Source of the DNA: Chlorocebus sabaeus
Lineage: Eukaryota; Chordata; Mammalia; Primates; Cercopithecidae
Reading direction: 5' to 3'
Length of the DNA stretch: 64,000 nucleotides
Assembly (NCBI RefSeq): GCF_047675955.1
Contig: NC_132918.1
Location: 86,195,139-86,259,138 of the forward strand
Shown: positions 10,656 through 21,950 of the stretch, one piece after another
How positions within the stretch are numbered: the stretch's first letter is position 1
Layout: each line of letters starts with the position of its first letter
Notes under the pieces: generated by a model
The model's input: the letters and a program-made list of their open reading frames with translations, nothing else
Told to the model about the DNA's origin: nothing
The model's database searches: none
Program-made: the position numbers and the translations under genes

Positions 10656-12264
10656 TCTTACATTAAAAAGGAAGAGCTCAAGAAACAAAATACTTTCCTT
10701 TTCTCCACAGAAAAAATACAAGCTGCTGTGTTTCTAAGGACCAAGGCCTTATTAATTCAGAATAAAGGCAAATCATTTATAGGAAATGTTAACAGTTGAA
10801 CCCTCTCTTGATGGCATAAAATAGGCTAAAATCCCTCTCTTTTTTCTGTAATAAACTAAATGAGAAGGGGTGAACCTGGAGGAGATTTAAGGAAGGACAT
10901 AGAGAAAGAGTACTGGATCTCAAATTTGGATACCTGTGTCCCATTTAAGGAGTGATTCAGAGATCAGCCAGTGACCTGTAAGCGCCAAGACAATGGACTG
11001 GAAGGAGTAATAGCCCATTGTCTTGATGCCTGCAGGGCCACTGGCTGAGGACAGCATGCAGTTGCTCAGGCCTGTGCAAGTCTTGGGCAGTAATTTCAGT
11101 ATAAGTGTCTGAGAATGTTTGACCAAGGCAAGATAAAATTGTAGTTACAACTCTGATGATTAAACTTAGTGTTTGACCTTAAGTACATCACTTTATCCTT
11201 ACATAGCTCATCATTTAAAGTGATAATCTCAAAGATTCTTTAACCGTCTAGAGCCTCTAAAAGCTTAAATTCCTGTCAAAACTTTTTTTCAGTCTATGGT
11301 GTCTTTGTTTATCATGTCGGGCAACAAGATCTGGAAATTCCTTTGGAAAGAAGCCAGTAATTAGGCTACATTAGGTTTGTTTTACCTTACCGTCATTTTA
11401 TCCTGTATTTGAGAAGCCAGAAAAGTACCTGGTATAGTATTCACGCTGTCCTGTTCCCATCAAGTGACTTCAAAATGATTGCACCAGACACAGGTTACAG
11501 ATCATGCATATGTTTTCAAACAATAAAGATGTAATTTTAGAAACAGCTGAGAAGTTACCCTGTCCTTGTTCTTCAATTAGCTATAATGTTGCTGGGCTGG
11601 AGATCTACTTGGAACGGTCCCTCATGCCTAGTTAGTTTTGCTTGTCAGTTTATGTGGTAGGTCTCTGGATGCCAGGAGAACATGTCAACCCCAGAAAGTG
11701 ATTTTATCAGGAAGCCCAATTTAATTTTTCTGTTTTCACTCAGGTAGTCATTATTTATACTAATAAAAGATCTCTAAATTGACTTCCAATGTCAAGTGTA
11801 CAAGAATGCCAGTGCGTTGGTGGCCTGAACAGTGAATAAAAGGGGTTAATAAGAATCCGGGGCATGCCACTGTTCATTGAGCTGACTGACTTGACAGCAT
11901 GGCATACTTTTGAATGTCAACTCAACTTGTAAAAATAACTTGGACTCTTAAACACTTAGGTCTGTATAATAATTTACAGACATCAGATTAGAATCCCACA
12001 GAGTGCTTTGGAAATTTATTTAGGTAGACTTTATTCCAGGAAAATCTCATCATGTAAGTTTGATAGCTAAAACAGTGTGTTAAATGTTCCAGGCAATTGC
12101 CTGCTAACTTGAAATCGTGTACACTCAATATAAAAGTGATGGCCACTAAATTTTCAAGGCAAAATATGACAGTTTTTGTTTTCTTATTGAAGTCAGTGTA
12201 TTTATAACCTAAGCTCATAGATCCAAAGAATTAAAAGCAAAATAGGATCAAACACAATCTGACT
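10656..12264. other. Single-copy DNA with one strong hairpin
   Basis: No gene or interspersed repeat recognised. A long inverted repeat at 10964-11048 is listed separately. Confidence 0.5.
10964..11048. other. Long imperfect hairpin, about 33-bp stem
   Basis: The left arm (10964-10996) pairs with the right arm (11015-11048) across an 18-base loop. Both ends of the stem are perfect: TCAGCCAGTG outside and CAAGACAATGG next to the loop. A few mismatches and one bulge lie in the middle. Size and shape resemble a microRNA precursor or a small palindromic transposon. I recognise neither family, and DNA symmetry gives no strand. Confidence 0.75.
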
Positions 12265-12405
12265 CACTCTATATTTTTCATATAAGAAAACTGAGGCTAG
12301 GAAGGGGAAAGTGGTTAATATGATTACACAGTCATTTATTACAGATCTAAGAACAAAACACGACTTCCTTTACCAGTGCTCTTTTAACTGCACCTCAGCT
12401 CACAC
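12265..12405 (-). mobile_element. MIR SINE fragment
   Basis: Antisense MIR core: AGAAAACTGAGGCTAGGAAG followed by a TACACAGTCA block and a decayed right part. Confidence 0.6.
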
Positions 12406-12891
12406 CAAGTCTAACTGTATGTGAAAGTGTTTGTGTTACAGGATGTGAAGTTTCGACCTCTAGTTCTGGCATATCAAATACCAAAGTGAGACAAATTACT
12501 TTTTCACTCACATAAAGGTAAAACAAAGAAAATTTTGATGGAAAACAATTCCCAAAATATGTATTGAATAATTAATAATCTCTTACTGGTTAAGGTAAAA
12601 AGCAATTTATCACTGAAGTCCTAATAAAATTGGAATTTTTAAATGATGGACTTCAAGTAAAAAGGAAAATAACCTGAAAGGAAAGGAACTGAGTCATTCT
12701 CTAAGGATATTTAATCAAATCTAACCAGGCACCATTTTTAAAATGGTAACTATGTTAATATTTTAACGTTTAACATTTTAACATCTGTCAAGATAAAACA
12801 AGAAGTGATAGCAAAAAAACTTTAAAGAAAATGGCCTCCTTATTGAGTTTTTCAGTGTATTAGCTCATACTATCTTGCATTATAGTTTATA
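12406..12891. other. Single-copy AT-rich DNA
   Basis: Nothing recognised between the MIR and the L1 3' end. Confidence 0.5.
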
Positions 12892-14220
12892 ATTTTTTAA
12901 ACTTTTATTTTAAGTTCAGGGGTACTTGTGCAGGTGTGTTACACAGGTAAACTTGTGTCATTGGGGTTTGTGGTACAGATTATTTCCTCACCCAGGTATT
13001 ATGCCTAGTACCTATCAGTTACTTTTCCTAACCCTCTTCCTCCTTCTACCAACTGTGCTCCCATAGACCCCAGTGTGTGTTATCTCTTCTTTGTGTCCGT
13101 GTATTCTCATCATTTAGCTCTCACTTATAAGTAAGAACATGTGGTATTTGGTTTCCTGTTTCTGCTTTAGTTTGCTAAGGATCATGGCATCTAGCTCCCT
13201 CATGTCCCTGCAGAAGATGTGATCCCATTCTTTTCTATGGCTGCATAGTATTCCATGGTGTATATGTACCATATTTTCTGTATCCAGTCTATCATTGATG
13301 GGCATTTAGGTTAATTCCTTGTCTTTGCTATTGTGAATAGTGATGCAATGAACATACACGTGCACGTGTCTTTATAACAGAATGATTTATATCCCTCTGG
13401 GTATATACCCAGTAATAGGATTGCTAGGTCAAATGGTATTTTTGTTTCTAGGTCTTTGAGGAATTGCCGCACTGTCTTTCACAATGGTTGAATAAATGTA
13501 CACTGCCATCCAACAGTGTGGAGCATTCCCTTTTCTCCACAACCTCACCAGCATGTTATTTTCTGACTTTTAATAACAGCCACTCTGACTGGTGTGAGAT
13601 GGTATTTCATTGTGGTTTTGATTTGCATTTCTCTAATGATCTCTGAAGCTGAGTTTTTAAATTAGATCCCATTTGTCAATTTTCGCTTTCATTGCAATTG
13701 CTTTTGATGTCTTCTTCATGAAATCTTTGCCCATGCCTATTTCCTGAATGGTATTGCCTAGGTTGTCTTCCAGGGTTTTTACAGTTTTTGTTTTTACATT
13801 TAAGTCTTTAATCCATATTGAGTTAATTTTTGTATATGATGTAAGGAAGGGGCCAGTTTTAATCTTCTGCATATGGCTACATTCTGCCAGCAACATTTAT
13901 TGAATGGGGAATCCTTTCCCCATTGATTGTTTTTGCCAGGTTTGTTAAAGATCAGAAAGCTATAAGTGTGCAGTCTAATTTCTGGGTTCTCTGTTCTTTT
14001 GGTTTGATCTATGTGTCTGTTTTTGTACCCGGACCATGCTTTTTGGTTACATTAGCCCTGTAGTATAGTTTGAAGGAGGGTAGCATGATGCCTCCAGCTT
14101 TGTTTGTTTTGTTTTGTTTTTTTGCAGAGGATTGTCGTGGCTATTGACTCTTTTTTGGTTCCATATGATTTTTAAAATCATTTTTTCTAGTTTTGTGAAA
14201 TGTTTAATAGGAATAACATT

Positions 14221-14526
14221 GGGACCTGGAGCAGTGGCTCACACCTGTCATCCCAGCTCTTTGGTAGGCTGAGGTGGGTGGATCACCTAAGGTCAGAAGT
14301 TCGAGACCAACCTGGCCAATATGGTGAAACCCCGTCTCTACTAAAAATACAAAAATTAGCTGGGTGTGGTGGCAGGCACCTATTGCACCAGCTACTCAGA
14401 AGGCTGAGGCAGGAGAATCTCTTGAACCCAGGAAGCGGAGGTTGTAGTGAGCCAAGACCGGGCCGTTGCACTCCAGCCTGGGTGACAGGAGCGGCGAAAC
14501 TCAATCTCAAAGAAAAAAAAAAAAAA
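14221..14526 (+). mobile_element. Alu S-type inside L1
   Basis: Full dimeric Alu with A tail. The first bases are degraded (GGGACCTGGAGCAGTGGCTC). L1 sequence resumes after the tail. A duplication is only weakly visible. Confidence 0.93.
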
Positions 14527-14792
14527 CAGAATACTAGAAATTGCTTTAGGTCGTACGGCCATTTTCACAATATTGATTCTTTCCATGCATGAGTATAGAA
14601 TGCTTTTCCATTTGTTTGTATCATCTTTGATTTCTTTAAGCAATGTTTTGTAAACCTTCATAAAGGGATTTTTCACCTCCCTAGTTAGTTATATGTCTAG
14701 GTATTTTATTCTTTTTGTGGCAACTGTTAGTAGGAATTCATTCGTGATTTGGCTGTCAGCTTGATTGTTGGTGGTGTGTAAGAATGCTAGTG

Positions 14793-14834
14793 GGCAACAG
14801 AGCGAGACTCTATCTCAAAAAAAAAAAAAAAAAG
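14793..14834 (+). mobile_element. Very short 5'-truncated Alu with TSD
   Basis: About 25 bases of the Alu 3' end (GCAACAGAGCGAGACTC and the following TATCTC) plus an 18-base A tail. A perfect 11-base duplication, GAATGCTAGTG, flanks it at 14782-14792 and 14835-14845. The host is L1, so the empty site is readable. Confidence 0.92.
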
Positions 14835-14937
14835 GAATGCTAGTGATTTTTGCACATTGGTTTTGTAATCTGAGACTTTGCTGAAGTTGTGTATCAACTT
14901 AAGATTTGAGGCTGGGACGATTGGCTTTTTCTGCTTT

Positions 14938-15033
14938 GTTTTATTTGTTTTGTTTTGTTTTTGAGACAGGGTCTCACACTGTCGCCCAGGCTGGCGTGCA
15001 GTGGTGCAATCGCTGCTCACTGCAACCTCCGCC
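14938..15033 (-). mobile_element. 5'-truncated Alu inside L1
   Basis: Inverted 3' end of Alu with an interrupted poly-T start and then GAGACAGGGTCTCACACTGT, stopping after CAACCTCCGCC. The L1 sequence on either side overlaps (GATTGGCTTTTT before, TTATTGGGTTTTTT after), which looks like an imperfect target duplication. Confidence 0.88.
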
Positions 15034-17212
15034 TTATTGGGTTTTTTAAAAAATAGAATCATTTCATCTGCAAACAGAGATAGTTACACTTTCTGTCTTC
15101 CTATTTGGATGCCCTTGATCTCTTTCTCTTGCCTGATTGTCCTGGCCAGGACTTCCAAAACTATATGGAATATGAGTGGCAAGAAAGGGCATCTTTGTCT
15201 TGTGCTGGTATTCAAGGGGAATGCTTTCAGCTTTTGTGCATGCAATATGATGTTGACTGTGGGTTTGTCATACATAGCTCTTATTATTTTAAGGTGTGTT
15301 TCTTCAGTACCTAGTTTACTGAGAGTTTTCATGATGAATGGATGTTGAATTTTATCAAAAGCCATTTCTGCATCTATTGACAAAATCATGTGATTTTTGC
15401 TTTTAGTTCTGTTTATGTGATGAATCACGTTTATTGATATGTGTACGTTGAACCAGTTGCATCCCAGGGATAAAATCTACTTGTTCATGGTGAAGAAGAT
15501 TTTTGATGCGCTGCTGGATTCAGTTTGCTAGTATGTGATTGAGAGCTCTGCATCAGTGTTCACTAAGGATACTGGCCTGAAGTGTTTCTTGGTTTGTTTT
15601 TGTTGTTGTTGTATCTCCACCAGGCTGATGCTGGCCTCATAGAATGAGTTAGGAAGAAGTCTCTCCTCCTCAATTTTTTGGAATAGTTTCAGTATGAATG
15701 GTACCAGCTCTTCTGCCTACATATGGTACAATTTCGCTGCGAATCCATCTGGTCTTGGGCTTTTTTTGTTTAGTAGACTGTCTATTACTGCCTCAGGTCT
15801 GTTCAGGGATTCAATTTCTTCCTGGTTCACTCTTGGGAGGGAGTACGTGTCCAGGAATTCATCTATTTCTTTGAGAGTTTCTTCAATATGTGCATAGAGG
15901 TATTCTTGAATATGTGCATAGAGGTCTGATGGTTGTTTGTGTTTCTGTGGGGTCAGTGGTAATATTCCTCTTGTTTCTGATTGTGTTTATTTGAATCTTC
16001 TCTCTTTTCTTCTTTATCAGTTTAGCTGGTGGTCTATTTTAATTTTTTGAAAAATTCAGCTCCTGAATTTGTTGATGTTTTGAGTGGTTTTTCATGTCTT
16101 ACTATCCTTCAGTTCAGCTTTGATCTTGGTTATTTCTGTCTTCCAGCTTTATGGTTTGTTTTCTCTTGGTTCCCTAGTTCTTTTAGTTGTGATGTTAGGT
16201 TAACTTCAGATCTTTCTAGCTTTTTGATGTAGGCATTTAGTGCTATAAATTTCCCTTTTAACACTGCCTTGGCTATGTCCCAGGGATTCTGGCATGTTGT
16301 ATCTTCGTTCTCATTAGTTTCAAAGACCTTCTTGATTTCTATCTTAATTTCATTATTTACCCAAATGTCATTCAGGAGCAGGTTATTCAATTTCCATTTA
16401 ATTGTATGGTTTTGAGTGAATTTCTTAGTCTTGATTTTTAATTTGATGGCATTGGGGTCCAAGAGATTGATGGTTATAATTTTAGTTATTTTGCCTTTGC
16501 TGAGGAGTATTTTACTTTTGGTTATGTGATCCATTTTAGAGTATTTCTCATGAGGTAATGAGAAGAATGTACACTTTGTTGTTTTTGGGTGGAGAGTTCT
16601 GTAGACAGCTATCAGGTCTATTTGATCCAGTGCTGAGTTGAGGTCTGAATATCTTTGCTAATTTTCTGTCTCACTGATCTGTCTAATATTGCCAGTGGGG
16701 TTTTGAAGTCTCCCACTATTATTGTGTAGAAGTCTAAATCTCTTTGAAGGTCTCCGAGAACTTGCTTTATGAATCTGGATGCTCCTGTATTGGGTGCAAA
16801 TATATTTAGGATAGTTAGCTTATCTCATTGAATTGAACCTTTTACCGTTATGTAATGCCCTTCTTTGCATTTTTTAATCTTTGTTGGTTTGAAGTCTATT
16901 TTGTCTGCAACTAGGGTTGCAACCCCTACTTTTTTTGTTTTCCATTTATTTGGTAGAATTGTCTCCATCCTTTTATTTTGAGCCTGTGTGTGTCACTGCA
17001 TGTGAAATGGGTTTCTTGAAGGTAACATACCAATGGATCTTGGGTCTTTATCCAATCTATGTATTTTAATTGGGGCTTTTATCCCATTTACATTTAAGGA
17101 ACTTCCCCAACCTAGATAGAGAGCCCAACGTTCAAATTCAGGAAATACAGAGAACCCCAGTAAGGTACTTCACAAGATTACCCCCAAGGCATATAATCAT
17201 CAGATTCTAAAA

Positions 17213-17871
17213 AAAAAATCCAAACCCAAATAATTTTGTGATCAATTATACTAAACTTTCCTTAAACACTCTGTTATAAAAAAATAAAAAAAGAAATAGC
17301 TATGTAATTCATTTTATTAAACCACATGATCCGAAGCCCAAAGTAGAATAAGGGGGATCATTCAATAGACACACAAAAAATTATTTTACAAGTGAGAAAA
17401 TTGAGACATACAAAGATGAAGCTACCCATTCAATGTCACACAGTTAAGTAGAGGATCTGGGTGGTAATACTTGTTAATCACAAGGGAGTCTTGTAATTGG
17501 CATTTATAGTTATGGTTTATGAAATTAGTATAATTATATTTTAATTTTTGATATTTCAGAGTTCTAGATATAAATTTTTCCAAAGCATAATAATCTATTT
17601 GTAGAACAATAAACTAAAAATGAGCCTGGAGGACTATCAGGTTCAGTTCTGTTATTTCACAAAGGAGGGAATCAAGACAGAGGGCCCTGCATTGGTGACT
17701 GAGTCATGTATTCTTATTCCATTTGTGCTCATTAGAATAAATATTAAGTACTATGTTTAGAAAAAAAGCATGTAAAGCTAGAAATACACTAGAACTTTCT
17801 TAATTTAGCCAAAAACTTTTTAGGAAACCTCAGGATTTATTTAAAAATATTTACTTGGATATATTTTCTTT
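17213..17871. other. Single-copy DNA with a MIR-like piece
   Basis: AT-rich. An antisense MIR-like core lies at about 17385-17475 (AGTGAGAAAATTGAGACATA then TGTCACACAGTTAAG). The TATATTTTCTTT at 17860-17871 is the left target duplication of the next Alu. Confidence 0.5.
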
Positions 17872-18194
17872 TTAATTTAATTTAATTTAATTTTTTTTTT
17901 TTTTTTGAGTCCATGTCTCACTGCGTTGCTGAGGCTGGAGTGCAGTGGCATGATCTTGGCTCACTGCTCACTGCAGCCTCTGCCTCCTGGGTTCAAGAGA
18001 TTCTCCTGCCTCAGCCTCCCTAGTAGCTGGGATTACAGGCACGTGCCACCACACCTGGCTAATTTTCATATTTTAGTAGGGACAGGGTTTCACCATGTTT
18101 GCCAGACTGGCCTTGAACTCCTGACCTCAGGTGATCTGCCCACCGTGGCTGCCCAAAATGCTGAGATTACAGGTGAGAGCCACCATGCCCAACG
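17872..18194 (-). mobile_element. Alu, full length
   Basis: Antisense dimeric Alu whose poly-T lies beside a TTTAA-type repeat. It has a perfect 12-base duplication, TATATTTTCTTT, at 17860-17871 and 18195-18206. Older copy with many changes; a short CTCACTGCTCACTGCAGCC duplication occurs near 17960. Confidence 0.93.
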
Positions 18195-18324
18195 TATATT
18201 TTCTTTAAGGTCAGGAACAAGATAAAAAGGCCTAGTTAACACAGGAGTATAACAGGGGAAGAAATTAATAGGTGGTATAAAGATACCAAGGGAAGAGACA
18301 CAACTGGCATTATCTGCACACAAT

Positions 18325-18925
18325 AGAACTGACTACATTGAAATTGCAATAGATCAAAAAAATAGAATTATGGAATTTATCTGGGATTCTAAATTCAAGA
18401 TGAATTTACAAAATGCAAAACATTTTTAGATTTAAAAAAAAATTTACATTAGTAATATCCTGCTAGAGTATATATCTTAGATACCATTTGTGACAGAAAA
18501 AAAAAAAATGGGAATTTACTTGACAAAAATTTACCTGCACTAGTAATTTATAAAGAAAAAATAATAATATTAAAGATTATGAAGAATATAAAACATGAAC
18601 TAATAAGGAAATTCATTTCATGTTTATGGATGGATTAACATTATGAACATGCCAATGCTCCCCCAAATTAATCTATAAATTCAAATCAAATTTGAGTCAA
18701 AATCCACCAGGTTTTTTTTCTGGAACCCAGTAAAATTATTTAAAATTTTACCTTGAAGTATAAAAATACACAATGGTTAATCTGTAGAAAGAACAAATAT
18801 TCATCCTTCCCAATAGTGGGATATATCAAAAAGTACAGAAGTTTTAAAAATATTATGAGACTAGTTCAATAAGTAGAACAATAAAACCTGAGTAAGAACT
18901 TAAGACAAACATTTATGCACATATG
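18325..18925 (+). mobile_element. L1M LINE fragment
   Basis: Sense-strand L1M ORF2 relic. Recognised from the block CCAATGCTCCCCCAAATTAA (18651-18670) and the TCAAAATCCACCAGG block at 18697-18711. Decayed, with no frame. Confidence 0.65.
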
Positions 18926-18934
18926 AAATAAAGT

Positions 18935-19182
18935 GGAGTAGAATGCTGGGGTTAAGAGCATAGATAACAGAGCTAGACTGCTTATATCCCAAAACATAGC
19001 TCTAGTACTTATTTATGTGACCTTGGCCTAGTGCTCACCATTCTGTGCCTCAGTTTTCTGTTCTCTAAAATAAGAATTAAAAACAGTTTCTTCTTTATTT
19101 GGTTGTTGTAAGAACCAGTTGAGTACAGCACTCAGAACAATAGTCAGCATAGGGTAGGTTCTCCGTAAGTATTAGTTATTAT
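18935..19182 (+). mobile_element. MIR SINE, near full length
   Basis: Sense MIR with all parts: GGGGTTAAGAGCATAGATAA start, the TTATGTGACCTTGGCCTAG core (19014-19032), CTGTGCCTCAGTTTTCTG (19044-19061), and the 3' end AGGTTCTCCGTAAGTATTAG. One of the better preserved MIRs here. Confidence 0.85.
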
Positions 19183-19874
19183 GAACACCTATCAGAGACC
19201 TGCGTTGAGAGGCTGTGTCTCAAAGGATGTTAAATTCCATCAAATGTTTTTTTTGAATCTATTGAGATAATAATATCCTTGTTATACTTCATTTTGTTAA
19301 TGTGCTATATCACATTGATTAATTTGTGTTTGCTGAACCATCCTTGTATCTCAGGGATAAACACTTCTTGATTACGGCACGTGAACCTTTTAGTGTGATG
19401 TTTAATTTCGTTTGATAGTATTCTGTTGAGGATTTTTGCATCTATGTTTATCAAAGATATTAGCCTATAATTTTACTTTCTTGTACTGCCCTTGTCTAGT
19501 TTTGGTATCAGGATAATGATGGCCTTGTAAAATGAGTTTAGAAATATTTACTATTCTTTAATATTTTGGAAGAGCTTGAGAAGAACTGGTACTATGTCTT
19601 CTTAAACTGTTTGGTAGACTTTACCAGTGAAGTAATCTGGTCCTGGACTTTTATTTATTGAGAGATTCTTGATTAAATCTTCTTCCTTATTATTGGTCTG
19701 TTCAGATTTTTTATTTCTTTATGATTCAGTTTTTGTAGGTTGTATTTTTCTAGGAATGTGTCTTTATTTTCTATGTTATGCAATTTGATGGCATTTAATT
19801 GTTAATAGTATTCTCTTACTATTTTTTTCCAGTAATATCATTTGTAACATCTTCTCTCTCTCTCCCTTTTTCTT

Positions 19875-20018
19875 TTCGCTCTTTTTTATTTTCTTTTATT
19901 TTTTGGAGAAGGAATCTTGATTTGTGGCCCAGTCTGGAGTGCAGTAGTGTGATCAAGGCTCACTGCAACCACCACCTCCCAGGTTCAAGCAACTCTCCTG
20001 CCTCAGCCTCCTGAGGAG
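19875..20018 (-). mobile_element. 5'-truncated Alu with TSD
   Basis: Only the Alu 3' half is present, ending after CCTCAGCCTCCTGAGGA. An 11-base duplication, CCCTTTTTCTT, flanks it at 19864-19874 and 20019-20029, inside L1M. Confidence 0.9.
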
Positions 20019-20212
20019 CCCTTTTTCTTAATCTAGCTAAAAGTTAGTAAATTTTGTTTACCTTTCCAAAGATGAACTCTTAATTTGGTTTATCGTTTTT
20101 ATTGGTCTCTGGTCTTTATTACACTTATTTCAGCCATAATAATTTGTTTCTTTTTTTCCTCTACTAACTTTGGACATGGTTCCTTAAAAGTTATGAGTTA
20201 GTTTGCTTATTA

Positions 20213-20515
20213 TGTATTTATTTATTTATTTTGAGAAGGAGTCTTGTTCTTGTTGCCCAGGCTGGAGTGCAATGGTGCGATCTCGGCTCACTGCAACCTC
20301 CGCCTCCTGGGTTCAAGCAATTCTCCTGCCTCAGCCTCCCGAGTACCTGGGATTACAGACATGGGCCACCACACCTGGCTAATTTTTGTATTTTTAGTAT
20401 AGGCAGGGTTTCCCCATGTTGGTCAGGCTGGTCTCAAACTCCTGACCTCAGATGATCCACCCTCCTCAGCCTCCTAGAGTTCTGGGAATAGAAGCGTGAG
20501 CCACTGCACCCAGCC
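20213..20515 (-). mobile_element. Alu, full length
   Basis: Antisense S-type Alu with a (TTTA)n tail. It reads clearly from GAGAAGGAGTCTTGTTCTTG to CTGCACCCAGCC. L1M continues on both sides; the target duplication is weak. Confidence 0.93.
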
Positions 20516-20925
20516 ATTAGAGTTTTTTCTTAATATATAGTAAGTATCTATCACTATAAAATTCCTTGTCGAACTGTTTTGCTGCATGCCCTAAGTTTGG
20601 TATATTGTGATTCTATTTTCGCTTTTCTCGAGGTATTTTTAAATTTCCCTTTTGATTTCTTCTTTGACCCATTAGTTCAGGAGTATGTTGTTTACTTTCC
20701 ACATATTTGTGAATTTTTAAGTTTTCCTCCTATTATTGATTTCTAGCTTCCTACCATTGTGGTTGAAAAATATAAGCTTGATATGATTTCAGTCTCCTTA
20801 AATTTGCTAAGACTTGTTTTGTGGTTTAACATATGAACTATCCTGGAGAATATTCTGTGCACACTAGAGAAGATGTGTATTGTTCTGCTGCTGTATAGAA
20901 TATTCTGTATATATCTGAATTATAA

Positions 20926-21108
20926 ATACATGTATGAACTCAACATCAGAATTCCCAACTATAAATGTGCTGAATTTCCAAAGCTCATCATTGGTATTTT
21001 AATATACTTTCTAGCTCGCATTTTCTGTCTGTGAAATACTATTGTTTCCTACTCCCAAGAGCTGGTTTAATATTTGATTCACCTTTGTGTCCAGTTCCAC
21101 GCATACAG
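20926..21108. other. Short single-copy spacer
   Basis: Nothing recognised. Ends at the TA dinucleotide (21109-21110) beside the mariner relic. Confidence 0.5.
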
Positions 21109-21110
21109 TA

Positions 21111-21950
21111 GGTGTTACGAAATTTAAAAATGCTCAATTTATAATGAATATATTAGGGAACTTACAAAAAGATCATGGAAATGTAATTAATAGACAAAAA
21201 TTTTTTAAATTAAACTTTGCTTCTCAACATAAACTTCATCTAAGTCAGCACACTTTTGTAAGCGATCATCCCAGCCATTTAGTTCACCCCTAAAGAACTG
21301 AGGGTCCTGGGAATGTAACCATGTCAATACAGTCTATTTTACGTTATTAACATAATTTACATAATTATAAATGGGTGCCCCCTAAAGATTTTTTAAAAGA
21401 TTTTTAAGATTAGGAAACAAAAAGAAGTCAGAAGGAGCAGAATCAGGCCAGTGAGAATTGTGTAAGCTGAACCAATTGAGATGTCTATGGTTTTGGCTAT
21501 TGTTTGTGCTGTTAATCATCAATCCTCTTCAATCAGAACATGAAGAGGATTAATTTTTTCTTGCAAATTGATGTGGATGATCTGCTGTTGTGAGCTTCAT
21601 CTTCAACATCATCTCATCCCTTCTTAAAATGAATTATCCCTAGTGTTAACTGCTGATTTCTTTGGGACATTGTCCCCCTAAACTTTTGTAGAGAACTAAT
21701 GATTTCACCATTCCTCTACTCAAACTTCTCTATACCTTTGATGTTCATTCTTGCTTCAGTTTTAGCAGAATGTGTGTGGCTCTCTGATAGGGGCTGTTTT
21801 TAAGTTGATGTCTTATCCTTAGTGCCTCGAATGAAATCATGTCCAGACATGTTAAAACAAGTTAGTACAAATTTATTTTGTTGCAAAAAAAATGAAATTC
21901 ATGTATAGTGTTTTTATACTATGCATTTTTAATGAACTTTGAAGACACCT
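21111..21950 (-). mobile_element. Mariner-type transposon, internally deleted
   Basis: The ends are imperfect inverted repeats: GGTGTTACGAAATTT at the left, and the complement of AGGTGTCTTCAAAG at the right. A TA dinucleotide precedes the left end. On the minus strand a transposase relic is readable in shifting frames: a second helix-turn-helix-like part (IAKTIDISIGSAYTILT, about 21452-21500), then SPDLAPSD-like PDSAPSDFFLFPN (about 21411-21450), then DRLQKCADLDEVYVEK (about 21224-21271) near the C-terminus. The first two abut, so roughly 165 codons holding the earlier catalytic Asp residues are missing. The N-terminal half is frame-shifted with stops. It is a dead copy about 840 bp long against about 1.3 kb for intact mariners. 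Confidence 0.8.

Larger units (their letters stand above)
12892..17212 (-). mobile_element. L1P LINE with inverted 5' end
   Basis: Antisense primate L1. The 3' UTR begins at 12892 and the sequence runs back through ORF2 to its start near 17099. From about 17100 to 17212 the sequence is L1 ORF1 in the opposite (sense) orientation, so the element carries a classic 5' inversion. ORF2 fragments are open on the minus strand at 15084-15428 (reverse transcriptase, with the SIDAEMAFDK motif A) and 16130-16534 (linker region). The FADD catalytic motif reads FADE (Glu codon at 15063-15065), and three Alu pieces break the frame, so no enzyme is made. It spans about 3.9 kb without the Alus and lacks the 5' UTR. 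Confidence 0.92.
19210..20925 (-). mobile_element. L1M LINE, antisense, with two nested Alus
   Basis: Antisense ORF2 of an older L1. Recognised from the block AAAGGATGTTAAATTCCATC (19218-19237), the GAACCATCCTTGTATCTCAG block (19336-19355), TAGTTTTGGTATCAGGATAATG, and later CATTAGTTCAGGAGTATGTTG near 20680. Two Alus (19875-20018 and 20213-20515) split it. No frame survives. Confidence 0.85.

Noticed and set aside
16130..16534. 134-aa antisense open frame
   Set aside because: It is a piece of decayed L1 ORF2, already covered by the L1 entry.
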